Positions 45,653 through 55,534 of a stretch of DNA of 64,000 nt are shown piece after piece. The stretch covers positions 1,116,001-1,180,000 of the forward strand of contig NZ_CP007490.1 in NCBI RefSeq assembly GCF_000699505.1. Direction: 5' to 3'. Position numbers and translations under genes: made by a program. The DNA comes from Rhodoluna lacicola (lineage in GTDB: Bacteria > Actinomycetota > Actinomycetes > Actinomycetales > Microbacteriaceae). The number at the start of each line of letters is the position of its first letter. Position 1 is the first letter of the stretch. The notes beneath the pieces were generated by a model. That model was not told the DNA's origin. It ran no database searches and saw only the letters and a program-made list of their open reading frames with translations.

Positions 45653-45746
45653 AACTACTAAAAACCTTAGCCCAATGCCTCTATATGGGCGAGGGCAGGC
45701 TTTTTGCTGGCTTAGACTAGTAGTGATTTTTGACTCAAAGTTGATC

Positions 45747-45753
45747 AAGGAGG
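45747..45753 (+). promoter_or_regulatory. Ribosome-binding site of sdhC (GTG start)
   Basis: AAGGAGG lies 7 nt before the GTG at 45761, giving strong support to that start. Confidence 0.8.
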
Positions 45754-45760
45754 ATGGCCT

Positions 45761-46135
45761 GTGCCAACCATGCCAGCAGGTACTTTGTACCGCGGAAAAG
45801 TAGGAATGTGGTCGTGGGTACTGCACCGTATTACCGGTGTAGCCATCTTCTTCTTTCTACTCGTTCACATTCTAGACACCTCTTTGGTGCGCCTAAGCCC
45901 AGAGGCCTATAACGCCGTCATCAACACATACAAAACACCGATAATTGGCCTCGCCGAGCTTGGCCTAGTTGCAGCGATCCTGTATCACGCCCTAAATGGC
46001 TTGCGCATTATCCTGATCGACTTCTGGCGCAAGGGCGTGAAGTACCAGAACGTAATGTGGTGGGTCGTCGTGGCGATTGCCCTCGTCATTTTTGTAGCCT
46101 TTGCCCCTCGCCACCTAATGCACGTATTCGGTTAA
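45761..46135 (+). CDS. sdhC: Succinate dehydrogenase cytochrome b subunit
   Basis: Membrane anchor (124 residues) with three hydrophobic helices. The signature HRITGVAIFFFLLVHILD has the conserved His and HRxTG motif near residue 25. The GTG start follows a strong AAGGAGG. First gene of sdhCDAB. Confidence 0.95.
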   Translation: MPTMPAGTLYRGKVGMWSWVLHRITGVAIFFFLLVHILDTSLVRLSPEAYNAVINTYKTPIIGLAELGLVAAILYHALNGLRIILIDFWRKGVKYQNVMWWVVVAIALVIFVAFAPRHLMHVFG

Positions 46136-46146
46136 GGAGAAGAGAC

Positions 46147-46587
46147 ATGTCAGTAGTTATCGAACAGCCTCGTTCACCTCGCAACCGCAACCAAGCCAAC
46201 TGGGAAAAGTACGGCTGGTTGTACATGCGCGTTTCTGGCGCACTTTTGGTTTTCCTGATTTTCGGACACCTTTTCGTCAACCTTTACCTAGGTGAAGGCA
46301 TCAAGGCAATTGATTTTGCCTTTGTGGGTGGCAAGTGGTCTGACCCGTTCTGGCAGGTCTGGGACTTGGCCATGCTTTGGCTGGCCATGATTCACGGCAC
46401 CAACGGTATGCGCACCCTGGTAAATGACTATGCGTCAAAGGAATCAGTCCGCAAGGCTCTGGTTTGGTCGCTTTGGGGAATTTGTGCCGTGCTAGTTGTG
46501 CTTGGAACTCTTGTGGTCTTCACATTTGACCCATGCCCAGCAGGTGCCCTACCTGAGCTTCTACCTTCGTTCTGCCCAACTGCTTAA
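46147..46587 (+). CDS. sdhD: Succinate dehydrogenase membrane subunit SdhD
   Basis: 146-residue membrane anchor with three hydrophobic helices and conserved His residues (FGHLFVNLYLG and AMIHGTNGMRTLVNDY). The ATG at 46147 follows AAGGAGAAGAG. Together with SdhC it binds haem and quinone. Confidence 0.93.
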   Translation: MSVVIEQPRSPRNRNQANWEKYGWLYMRVSGALLVFLIFGHLFVNLYLGEGIKAIDFAFVGGKWSDPFWQVWDLAMLWLAMIHGTNGMRTLVNDYASKESVRKALVWSLWGICAVLVVLGTLVVFTFDPCPAGALPELLPSFCPTA

Positions 46588-46620
46588 TCTTCTGAACAAC
46601 CTAAAAGGAATAAACATAAA

Positions 46621-48396
46621 TTGAGTAAGCCAAAGGTTCATCACTACGAGTACGACGTTGTAATCGTGGGTGCGGGTGGTGCAGGAATGCGCGCGGCTAT
46701 CGAAGCCGGACCACACGCAAAGACCGCAGTAATTTCCAAGCTATTCCCTACTCGCTCACACACCGGTGCGGCGCAGGGCGGTATGGCTGCCGCTCTTGGC
46801 AACGTTGAAGAAGACAGCTGGGAATGGCACACCTTTGACACCGTTAAAGGTGGCGACTACCTAGTTGATCAGGATGCAGCCGAGATTCTTGCCAAGGAAT
46901 CTGTTCAGGCGGTTATTGACCTCGAGAACATGGGTCTTCCGTTCAACCGCACACCAGACGGCAAGATTGACCAGCGTCGTTTTGGTGGCCACACTCGTGA
47001 CCACGGTAAGGCACCGGTTCGTCGTTCTTGCTATGCAGCAGACCGCACCGGTCACATGATTCTGCAGACCCTTTACCAGAACTGCGTAAAGCTAGGCATT
47101 GAGTTCTACAACGAGTTCTACGTTCTTGACTTGGTGATGACCAAGGTTGATGGCGAAGAGCGTCCATCGGCAGTGGTTGCCTACGAACTTGCCACCGGTG
47201 AACTGCACGTGTTCCAGGGTAAGAGCATTATTTTTGCCACCGGTGGATTCGGCAAGATTTTCAAGACCACATCAAACGCACACACGCTCACGGGTGACGG
47301 CGTTGGCATCATTTGGCGCAAGGGGCTTCCGCTTGAAGACATGGAGTTCTACCAGTTCCACCCAACCGGTCTTGCCGGTCTAGGCATCTTGCTTTCAGAA
47401 GCTGCACGTGGTGAGGGTGGAATCCTTCGCAACTCAACCGGTGAACGCTTCATGGAACGCTACGCACCAACAATCAAGGACCTAGCTCCTCGTGACATGG
47501 TTGCCCGCGCAATGGCCAACGAGGTTCGCGAGGGTCGCGGTGCAGGTCCTAACAAGGACTACGTTCTGCTAGACCTGACTCACCTACCGCCAGAAGTTAT
47601 TGACGAGAAGCTGCCAGACATCACCGAGTTTGCCCGCACCTACCTAGGTGTTGAGCCTTACACAGAGCCAGTACCGGTATTCCCCACCGCGCACTACGCA
47701 ATGGGTGGTATTCCAACCAACGTTCAGGCAGAGGTTCTTCGCGACAACGACACAGTTGTACCAGGCCTTTACGCCGCCGGTGAATGTGCCTGCGTATCGG
47801 TTCACGGTGCGAACCGTTTGGGCACCAACTCGCTGCTAGACATCAACGTGTTTGGTAAGCGTGCCGGTGCGGCAGCGGTTGAGTACGCCAAGACCGCAAA
47901 GCACGTTCCGGTTCCGGCCAACGCCGCCGACGAAGTCATTTCAATGATTGAGAAGGTTCGCAAGTCAAAGGGCACTGAGAAGGTTGCCGTGCTTCGCAAA
48001 GAACTTCAGGACACCATGGACAAAAATGCACAGGTGTACCGCACTGAGGAATCACTCAACGAGGCACTTGACAAAATTGCCGAGCTTCGCGAGCGCTACG
48101 AGAACATCAGCGTTCAAGACAAGGGTCAGCGCTTCAACACCGATCTACTTGAGGCCATTGAACTTGGCTTCTTGCTAGACCTTGCTGAGGTACTTGCACT
48201 CACTTCACGTGAGCGTCGCGAAAGCCGTGGAGCTCACCTTCGCGAAGACTTCCTTGCTCGCGACGATGAGAAGTTCATGGTCCACTCAATGGCCTACCTA
48301 ACTGATAAGCCAGCCAAGAAACCTGGCGACAACATTAAGGTTGGCTGGAAGCCAGTCATTGTTACCAACTACCAGCCGATGGAGCGTAAATACTAA
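46621..48396 (+). CDS. sdhA: Succinate dehydrogenase flavoprotein subunit
   Basis: Flavoprotein of 591 residues oxidising succinate to fumarate. [18 protein letters not shown] is the FAD-binding start, and the flavin-linking His is in [13 protein letters not shown]. Catalytic region: [20 protein letters not shown] and [14 protein letters not shown]. The start is a TTG at 46621 with AAGGA upstream; no ATG is nearby and the family's N-terminus begins here. Confidence 0.97.
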   Translation: MSKPKVHHYEYDVVIVGAGGAGMRAAIEAGPHAKTAVISKLFPTRSHTGAAQGGMAAALGNVEEDSWEWHTFDTVKGGDYLVDQDAAEILAKESVQAVIDLENMGLPFNRTPDGKIDQRRFGGHTRDHGKAPVRRSCYAADRTGHMILQTLYQNCVKLGIEFYNEFYVLDLVMTKVDGEERPSAVVAYELATGELHVFQGKSIIFATGGFGKIFKTTSNAHTLTGDGVGIIWRKGLPLEDMEFYQFHPTGLAGLGILLSEAARGEGGILRNSTGERFMERYAPTIKDLAPRDMVARAMANEVREGRGAGPNKDYVLLDLTHLPPEVIDEKLPDITEFARTYLGVEPYTEPVPVFPTAHYAMGGIPTNVQAEVLRDNDTVVPGLYAAGECACVSVHGANRLGTNSLLDINVFGKRAGAAAVEYAKTAKHVPVPANAADEVISMIEKVRKSKGTEKVAVLRKELQDTMDKNAQVYRTEESLNEALDKIAELRERYENISVQDKGQRFNTDLLEAIELGFLLDLAEVLALTSRERRESRGAHLREDFLARDDEKFMVHSMAYLTDKPAKKPGDNIKVGWKPVIVTNYQPMERKY

Positions 48397-49157
48397 TGGC
48401 AACTGCAGTAGCTACTAAAGGAAACGAATTCGAACAAATGGGTGCCATCCCAACCTTCCAGGTCACCCTCTTTGTGCGTCGCTTCAATCCAGAAGACGGC
48501 CAAGAGGCTCGTTGGGAAGACTTTGACGTTCAGGTTCACGGCACCGACCGCGTTCTTGACGCCCTACACAAGATCAAGTGGGAGATGGACGGTTCGCTAA
48601 CCTTCCGTCGTTCATGTGCTCACGGAGTTTGTGGTTCAGATGCAATGCGTATCAACGGCCGCAACCGCTTGGCATGTAAGACCCTGATCAAGGACCTTGA
48701 CATCACTCAGCCAATTTACGTGGAGCCAATCAAGGGTCTTGCGGTTGAGAAGGATCTTGTCGTTGACATGAACCCGTTCTACCAGGCCTACAAAGACATC
48801 AACCCGTTCCTAATCGCAAGCGACAAGCCAGAGAAGGAACGCCTGCAGTCAGCAGAGCAGCACTCAAAGTTTGAAGACACCACCAAGTGCATTCTTTGTG
48901 CTGCGTGTACTACTTCTTGCCCAGTGTTCTGGACAGACGGTCAGTACTTTGGTCCGGCGGCAATTGTGAACGCACACCGCTTCATCTTTGACTCTCGCGA
49001 TGAGGGCTCCGAGCTTCGCCTAGACATCTTGAATGACAAAGAGGGTGTGTGGCGCTGCCGCACCACCTTCAACTGCACCGATGCCTGCCCTCGTGGAATT
49101 GAAGTCACCAAGGCAATCGCCGAAGTGAAGCAGGCCATCCTAAGAGGCAAGGCCTAA
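48396..49157 (+). CDS. sdhB: Succinate dehydrogenase iron-sulfur subunit
   Basis: 253-residue electron-transfer subunit. Ligands for the [2Fe-2S] cluster are in SCAHGVCGSDAM, for the [4Fe-4S] cluster in CILCAACTTSCP, and for [3Fe-4S] in CRTTFNCTDACPRGI. It overlaps sdhA by one base (TAATG). Confidence 0.97.
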   Translation: MATAVATKGNEFEQMGAIPTFQVTLFVRRFNPEDGQEARWEDFDVQVHGTDRVLDALHKIKWEMDGSLTFRRSCAHGVCGSDAMRINGRNRLACKTLIKDLDITQPIYVEPIKGLAVEKDLVVDMNPFYQAYKDINPFLIASDKPEKERLQSAEQHSKFEDTTKCILCAACTTSCPVFWTDGQYFGPAAIVNAHRFIFDSRDEGSELRLDILNDKEGVWRCRTTFNCTDACPRGIEVTKAIAEVKQAILRGKA

Positions 49158-49159
49158 GA

Positions 49160-49564
49160 ATGATTAGCCGACGCGGCCTGCTAGTTGCTTTTGCAGCTGG
49201 CACGGCCGCGATTGGTTTAACCGGGCTAAGTGAGGTTGCAGCCAACGCGGCAAAGACTTACACCGTTTGCAAGACAAGCGCTGTTCCAGTTAGGGGCGGC
49301 AAGACCTTTTCTGTTGGTGGCAAAAAGATTTTGATCACCCAGCCTAAAAAGGGAACCTTCAAGGCGTTCGTGGCAGTTTGTACCCACCAGGGAAGTCCAC
49401 TGGATGGTAAAGAAAACATCAAAAACAACGAAATCGTTTGCCCCTTGCACTTCGCTCGATTCGACACAACTACTGGCGCTGCGAAACCAGGATCCCAAGC
49501 ATCAATCCCGTTAGGTAAAGTCTCCGTGACCGTTGCTGCTGGCAACGTGCGCGTAAAGTTCTAG
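49160..49564 (+). CDS. Rieske [2Fe-2S] protein with Tat signal
   Basis: A 134-residue exported protein. The N-terminus MISRRGLLVAFAAGTAA has a twin-arginine signal, with cleavage or anchoring near residue 30. The Rieske ligands are C74-x-H76 (CTHQGSP) and C94-x2-H97 (CPLHFARFD). It starts 2 bp after sdhB. Unlike cytochrome bc1 Rieske subunits it is small and has no multi-TM anchor. A redox role at the outer membrane face is likely, but the partner is unknown. Confidence 0.87.
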   Translation: MISRRGLLVAFAAGTAAIGLTGLSEVAANAAKTYTVCKTSAVPVRGGKTFSVGGKKILITQPKKGTFKAFVAVCTHQGSPLDGKENIKNNEIVCPLHFARFDTTTGAAKPGSQASIPLGKVSVTVAAGNVRVKF

Positions 49565-49603
49565 ACAATCTAGACAGCGCCGCGTTCCTTTGCGCCGCTC
49601 TTA

Positions 49604-49609
49604 TAAACT
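49604..49609 (+). promoter_or_regulatory. -10 box for leaderless xthA
   Basis: TAAACT lies 6 nt before the ATG at 49616, and no ribosome site is present. Confidence 0.5.
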
Positions 49610-49615
49610 CGGCTC

Positions 49616-50446
49616 ATGCCTCTAAAAGTAGCCACCATCAATGTCAATGGAATCCGCGCAGCATTCAAAAACGGAATGGCCGATTGGCTAAAACAAAACC
49701 CTGAGATTGATGTCTTGGCATTGCAAGAGGTTCGGGCCGAAACCAAAGACTTGGTTGATCTATTTGAGGCCAATCCCCCAATCGATGCCAAGGGCAAACC
49801 AGGCAAGTGGTTTTTCTCACACGATGCGGCGAGCGCCAAGGGCCGTGCCGGTGTGGCTATTGTTAGCAAGACTGAGCCGATTGCGGTGCGCACCACACTT
49901 GGACCAGACAGTTTTGATTCTGCCGGTCGCTGGCTAGAGGCCGACTTCAAGGTCGGCAGCAAAGTTGTAACCGTGATCAGCACCTATGTGCACTCGGGTG
50001 AAGTTGATACCCCTAAGCAAGTTGAGAAGTACAAGTTCCTGAAGGCAATGCAAGAGCGCATGGCCGAGCTAATTGCAGCTGGAGGTTTTGCGGTTGTGGT
50101 TGGCGATCTAAACGTTGGTCACACAGAACTGGATATCAAAAACTGGAAGGGCAACCTCAAGAACGCTGGCTTCTTGCCGGAAGAGCGCGCTTACTTTGAC
50201 ACCTTTATGAATGCCCAGGGCTGGGTTGACATCGGCCGTGCCGCTCACCCCGGTGAGCCTGGCCCTTACACCTGGTGGTCATATAGAGGTAAGGCCTTTG
50301 ACACCGATGCCGGCTGGCGAATTGACTATCACCTTGCCACACCAAAGCTTGCCGCCAAGTCCAGCAACTACAAGGTGCACCGCGCTGCTAGCTACGACAC
50401 CCGATGGACCGACCACTCCCCCGTGGTGGTTGACTATGCCGTTTAA
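49616..50446 (+). CDS. xthA: Exodeoxyribonuclease III / AP endonuclease
   Basis: Mg-dependent DNA repair nuclease of 276 residues that cuts at abasic sites. The EEP fold motifs are KVATINVNGIRAA, LALQEVRAE (Glu ligand), GDLNVGHTELD (catalytic Asp-Asn pair) and the C-terminal TDHSPVVVDY (catalytic Asp-His). Leaderless start inferred from the -10 box. Confidence 0.95.
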   Translation: MPLKVATINVNGIRAAFKNGMADWLKQNPEIDVLALQEVRAETKDLVDLFEANPPIDAKGKPGKWFFSHDAASAKGRAGVAIVSKTEPIAVRTTLGPDSFDSAGRWLEADFKVGSKVVTVISTYVHSGEVDTPKQVEKYKFLKAMQERMAELIAAGGFAVVVGDLNVGHTELDIKNWKGNLKNAGFLPEERAYFDTFMNAQGWVDIGRAAHPGEPGPYTWWSYRGKAFDTDAGWRIDYHLATPKLAAKSSNYKVHRAASYDTRWTDHSPVVVDYAV

Positions 50447-50502
50447 GGTCGGTGCCGTTTAAGTCTGGCGCCGGAACAACATCGGTGTTGTAGGCCGCTC
50501 GT

Positions 50503-51520
<1,018 letters not shown>

Positions 51521-51538
51521 TCTTAAGGGGCAACAAAC

Positions 51539-51663
51539 GTTCTTCGGGGTCAGTGTAAATCTGAGCCGGCGGTTACAGCCCGCGACCCGTCCAGGTAGTT
51601 TTCTGGCCGGTTGAATCTGTGAAATTCAGATGCCGACGGTTAAAGTCCGGATGGGAGAAGAAC
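51539..51663 (+). ncRNA. FMN riboswitch (RFN element) controlling rib genes
   Basis: The closing helix P1 pairs GTTCTTC (51539-51545) with GAAGAAC (51657-51663). Inside, the conserved RFN blocks are present: GGGGTCAG near 51546, CCGGCGGTTACAGCCCGCGACC around 51566, the GAATCTGTGAAATTCAGATGCCGACGG stem region, and AAAGTCCGGATGGGAGAAGA near 51642. FMN binding would shut down the riboflavin genes that follow. Expression platform: a CGTTCT/AGAACG hairpin (51724-51739) directly before the ribD ribosome site and no T-tract, which favours translational control. Confidence 0.95.
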
Positions 51664-51750
51664 CGACTTGAGTCGCGCCTACTTTGGCGATGGCTTAGGT
51701 CCACGCTCCCGCGCCCCCATCGAACGTTCTAGTTAGAACGAAGGCAGCGG

Positions 51751-52791
51751 ATGAACACCCAGCACAATGAGCAAGCAACGCTTGGAAAAGCAATGCGTCG
51801 CGCTCTTGAGCTTGCTGCGCAATCCCCTTTATATGGTGAAAACCCCCAGGTAGGTGCTGTCCTTATCAACGACGACGGCGAGATTGTCGCCGAGGGTTGG
51901 CACAAGGGTGCCGGTACCCCACACGCTGAGATTGATGCCCTAAAGAATCTTGCTGCCAAAGGTTTATCGGCCGCGAACCTAACTGCGGTTGTGACTCTTG
52001 AGCCTTGCAACCACACCGGCAAGACCGGTCCTTGCTCGCAAGCTTTGATTGAAGCTGGGGTGAAGAAAGTTGTCTTTGGCACCTACGACCCAGGCAAGAC
52101 CGAGGGCGGAGGACGCTTCACTCTTGAAGAGGCCGGCATTGAGGTGGTAAGTGATGTACTGCGCGATGAATGCCTGCAGCTAATTGCACCTTGGTTTACC
52201 AATAAATTTAAGCACCGCCCGTACGTAGTGATTAAGTGGGCTGCAAGCATCGATGGCAGAACTGCGGCGGTTGATGGCACCAGCAAGTGGATTACCGGAG
52301 CAGAGGCCCGTGAAGATGTTCACGCTCGCCGCGCAGCATCACAAGCAATCCTGGTTGGCACCAACACGGTTGAGCTTGATGACCCGGAACTCACCGCGCG
52401 AAAATCAGATGGTTCACTTTATGAAACTCAACCGCTAAGGGTAATTGTTGGTGAACGTGATTTGAATGCTGGAGCGCGCGTTTTCAACCGCGACTCAGAA
52501 ACAATTCACTACAAGACTCACGATTTGAGTGCTGTGCTGACTCAACTTTATGAACGGGGCATTCGTCAAGTATTTGTTGAGGGTGGAGCACAAATTGAGT
52601 CGGCTCTAATTAGCCAAGATTTTTCGGATGAATTTTTGATATACCTGGCACCCAAACTTATCGGTGGGCCAGCAACGGCAATTAGAGACATTCAAGTTGC
52701 CAGCATCGACCAGGCAATTGACCTGGAATTTATAGAGACCAAAAAGCTTGGTGCGGATATGTTGATTCGCGCCGTAAATAAGGAGAAATGA
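51751..52791 (+). CDS. ribD: Bifunctional pyrimidine deaminase/reductase RibD
   Basis: 346 residues. The deaminase domain (1-145) has the zinc ligands H58, C86 and C95 and catalytic E60 (HAEIDAL, EPCNHTGKTGPC). The reductase domain (about 150-346) starts with YVVIKWAASIDGRTA. It carries out two consecutive steps of riboflavin synthesis. AAGG before the ATG is the ribosome site; it adjoins the riboswitch hairpin. Confidence 0.96.
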   Translation: MNTQHNEQATLGKAMRRALELAAQSPLYGENPQVGAVLINDDGEIVAEGWHKGAGTPHAEIDALKNLAAKGLSAANLTAVVTLEPCNHTGKTGPCSQALIEAGVKKVVFGTYDPGKTEGGGRFTLEEAGIEVVSDVLRDECLQLIAPWFTNKFKHRPYVVIKWAASIDGRTAAVDGTSKWITGAEAREDVHARRAASQAILVGTNTVELDDPELTARKSDGSLYETQPLRVIVGERDLNAGARVFNRDSETIHYKTHDLSAVLTQLYERGIRQVFVEGGAQIESALISQDFSDEFLIYLAPKLIGGPATAIRDIQVASIDQAIDLEFIETKKLGADMLIRAVNKEK

Positions 52792-53387
52792 TGTTCACCG
52801 GAATTATTGAAGAACTGGGCAAGGTGCAGGCAATCCAAGTTTTGCCTGACGCTATTAGGTTGACCATTGAAGGACCACTTGTGGTCTCAGATGTTAACCG
52901 GGGTGACTCGATTTCCGTTAGCGGAGCCTGCCTAACCGCAGTTGAGCACGATGCAACATCGTTTACCGCCGACGTTATGCAAGAGACTCTAAAGCTAACC
53001 AGCCTTGACGGCATCCAGGTTGGCGACCCAGTGAATCTAGAGCGTGCCATGACCGCAGCCACCCGCTTTGGTGGCCACGTTGTACTTGGCCACGTTGACG
53101 GGGTTGGCGAGGTAATCTCACGCGAGCCAAGTGAGAACTGGGAGTGGGTGCGCGTATCGGTGCCTAAGGAACTGATGAAGTACGTGGTGCTCAAAGGTTC
53201 AATCACCCTTGATGGAATTTCACTCACCGTAAATGAGCTGGGCGAAGACTGGGTGGGCCTAAGCCTGATCCCTGAGACGCTGTCGCTGACCACCTTGGGC
53301 AGCAAGAAGCCTGGCAGCAAGGTAAACGTTGAAGTTGACGTGATGGCCAAGCATATTGAACGACTAATCGAAGCGAGGAACAACTAA
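52788..53387 (+). CDS. ribE: Riboflavin synthase alpha chain
   Basis: 199 residues with two similar lumazine-binding halves: MFTGIIEELGKV at the N-terminus and HVVLGHVDGVGEV at mid-protein. It converts two lumazine molecules to riboflavin plus the pyrimidine. The two adjacent ATGs (52788 and 52791) follow AAGGAGAA; the second would give the usual MFTGII start. It overlaps ribD by 4 bp and ribBA by 1 bp. Confidence 0.95.
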   Translation: MMFTGIIEELGKVQAIQVLPDAIRLTIEGPLVVSDVNRGDSISVSGACLTAVEHDATSFTADVMQETLKLTSLDGIQVGDPVNLERAMTAATRFGGHVVLGHVDGVGEVISREPSENWEWVRVSVPKELMKYVVLKGSITLDGISLTVNELGEDWVGLSLIPETLSLTTLGSKKPGSKVNVEVDVMAKHIERLIEARNN

Positions 53388-54619
53388 TGCCACTTTCGAG
53401 TATTGAAGATGCGCTGATTGCGCTTCGCGAGGGCAAGCCGGTGCTAGTTGCCGACGATGAAAGTCGCGAGAATGAAGTCGACGCCATCATGGCGGCGCAG
53501 TACGCAAACACCAAGTGGATTGCCTGGATGATTCGCTACACCTCTGGTTACCTGTGTGCGCCAATGACTGAGCAACGCGCAAACCACCTTGACCTGAACC
53601 TAATGGCAACCACCAACCAGGACCCATATAAAACTCAGTACACAATCACGGTCGATGCCGCCGAGGGAACCAGCACCGGAATCTCGGCTGCAGATCGCGC
53701 GCTTACCTTTCGCGTATTGGCAGATGCCGACAGCACCAAAGATTCGCTGATTCGCCCGGGACACGTGATTCCACTCCGAGCCCACCAGAATGGTGTGCTT
53801 GATCGTCGTGGCCACACAGAGGCAACCGTTGACCTGCTAAAGCTTGCCGGTCTTGCACCGGTTGGAGTAATCGGCGAGATGGTCAATGATGACGGCGAGA
53901 TGACTCGCCTGGATGACGCATTTGCCATCGGTGAGAAGTACGGTTTGCCAGTGATCACTATTGATCAGATTGTGAAGATGCGCCTGGACTCAGTTGAGTT
54001 TGCAGCCGAGACTGTGAATGATCGCATTCGCTTTGAGGCCGAGGCCAAGTTGCCGACAACCCACGGTGATTTCAGAGTGCGCGGCTACTACGACATTCGC
54101 ACCACCGCAGATCACGTTGCAATCATTGCCGGTAACCCAACCGGAGAAGATGTTCTGATTCGCATGCACTCGGAGTGCATCACCGGTGAAGCTTTTGGTT
54201 CGCTTAAGTGCGAGTGTGGACCGCAACTTGACTTTGCCCTTGATCAAATTGCCAACGATCCAAAGGGTGGCATTGTGATTTACCTTCGAGGACAAGAGGG
54301 TCGTGGCATTGGGCTGCTAAATAAGTTGAAGGCCTACGCCTTGCAAGACAAGGGCTATGACACCGTAGATGCCAACTTAGCGCTTGGTCTACCAAGCGAG
54401 GCTCGTGAATATGGCGCTGCCGTTTCAATCTTGCGTGATCTTGGCGTTGAGAGCGTTCGTCTGATGACCAACAATCCAGCCAAGAGCTCGTTCTTGAATG
54501 AAGCCGGCATCAAGGTGAATTCTTTCGTGCCAGTAATCGTTGGTGCTGCAACTCAGAATGAGCAGTACCTAGAAACCAAGCGTGCCCGAATGGGTCACAT
54601 GATTCCGGAGGGAAAATAA
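53387..54619 (+). CDS. ribBA: Bifunctional DHBP synthase / GTP cyclohydrolase II
   Basis: 410-residue fusion. The N-terminal half makes dihydroxybutanone phosphate; the acidic motif reads DDESRENEVDAI (23-34), where the family normally has a Gly instead of Val31. The C-terminal half is GTP cyclohydrolase II with zinc cysteines in HSECITGEAFGSLKCECGPQ (about 262-281) and RGQEGRGIGL. It supplies both riboflavin precursors. Confidence 0.95.
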   Translation: MPLSSIEDALIALREGKPVLVADDESRENEVDAIMAAQYANTKWIAWMIRYTSGYLCAPMTEQRANHLDLNLMATTNQDPYKTQYTITVDAAEGTSTGISAADRALTFRVLADADSTKDSLIRPGHVIPLRAHQNGVLDRRGHTEATVDLLKLAGLAPVGVIGEMVNDDGEMTRLDDAFAIGEKYGLPVITIDQIVKMRLDSVEFAAETVNDRIRFEAEAKLPTTHGDFRVRGYYDIRTTADHVAIIAGNPTGEDVLIRMHSECITGEAFGSLKCECGPQLDFALDQIANDPKGGIVIYLRGQEGRGIGLLNKLKAYALQDKGYDTVDANLALGLPSEAREYGAAVSILRDLGVESVRLMTNNPAKSSFLNEAGIKVNSFVPVIVGAATQNEQYLETKRARMGHMIPEGK

Positions 54620-55075
54620 ATGAGCGGAGCGGGAGCCCCAAAACTAGAGATTGATGCAAGTGGACTTCAGGTTGCAATCGTTGTAACCAGCTGGCACACA
54701 GAAATCACCGATGGCCTACTTGCCGGTGCCGAGCGCGCACTGCAAAAAGCTGGCAACGACACCTACGAAGTGTGGCGTGTGCCCGGTGCTTTTGAGTTAC
54801 CCCTTGGAGCACAAAAAGCAATCGACGCTGGCGCAGAAGTTGTGATTGCCCTTGGTGTTGTAATTCAGGGTGAGACTCCGCACTTTGAATACGTTTGCTC
54901 ATCAGCTACCGACGGCCTTACGCGCGTGCAGCTAGACAGTGGCGTGCCAGTTGGCTTTGGTCTCCTTACCGTAGATACTGCCGAGCAGGCGCTCGAGCGT
55001 GCCGGGCTGGAGAATTCTAAGGAAGACAAGGGTGCCGAAGCCGTAGAGGCCGCAGTGCTAATGGCTAGACTCTAG
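54620..55075 (+). CDS. ribH: 6,7-dimethyl-8-ribityllumazine synthase
   Basis: 151-residue lumazine synthase joining DHBP with the pyrimidine. Motifs VVTSWHTEITDGLLAGA, WRVPGAFELPLGAQ and GVVIQGETPHFEYV (active-site His region). Starts directly after ribBA. Confidence 0.95.
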   Translation: MSGAGAPKLEIDASGLQVAIVVTSWHTEITDGLLAGAERALQKAGNDTYEVWRVPGAFELPLGAQKAIDAGAEVVIALGVVIQGETPHFEYVCSSATDGLTRVQLDSGVPVGFGLLTVDTAEQALERAGLENSKEDKGAEAVEAAVLMARL

Positions 55076-55077
55076 AC

Positions 55078-55458
55078 ATGATTACTACAGCAACTCTTTT
55101 ACGAGACTCAATGCTTGTTCTGCACTTTGTGGGACTTGCCTCACTGCTAGGTGGATTCCTAGTCCAGATTAAAGCCCTAAAACCAGGTACCGCCAAGATT
55201 ATCCCAGCGATGATTCACGGTGCTTGGACCATGCTGGTCACCGGTCTGCTACTGGTTGGACTTCGCGAATGGATGTCAGCCCTAGACCCAAACGCAGCGG
55301 AACTAGACAACATCAAGATTGCAGTCAAATCAATCGTGGTGACCCTGGTGGTCGTCTTCGTGATGATTAACCGCAAAAAAGAGACCGTAAAGTCAAGCAC
55401 TCTGGCTCTTATCGGTGGACTGACCCTACTGAACGTAGTACTTGCAGTCTTCTGGTAA
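55078..55458 (+). CDS. Small four-helix membrane protein
   Basis: 126-residue integral membrane protein with four hydrophobic helices (about 10-30, 42-62, 82-100 and 108-126). It begins 2 bp after ribH and ends with a terminator, so it is the last gene of the riboflavin operon. No family is recognised. Being regulated by the FMN riboswitch would make a flavin-linked membrane role possible, but nothing in the sequence shows it is a transporter. Confidence 0.72.
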   Translation: MITTATLLRDSMLVLHFVGLASLLGGFLVQIKALKPGTAKIIPAMIHGAWTMLVTGLLLVGLREWMSALDPNAAELDNIKIAVKSIVVTLVVVFVMINRKKETVKSSTLALIGGLTLLNVVLAVFW

Positions 55459-55470
55459 AAAGATGTGAAT

Positions 55471-55500
55471 AAAGGCCCTCGAGAAATCGAGGGCCTTTTC
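55471..55500 (+). terminator. Rho-independent terminator of the rib operon
   Basis: AAAGGCCCTCGA (55471-55482), GAAA loop, TCGAGGGCCTTTT (55487-55499): 12-bp stem and T-tail. Confidence 0.9.
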
Positions 55501-55534
55501 GTTTGTCTGGCAACATAATTGATATTCTTGTCAC

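Noticed and set aside
45653-45826. N-terminal extension of ManC
   Set aside because: It overlaps sdhC and lacks homology; the ATG at 45652 fits.
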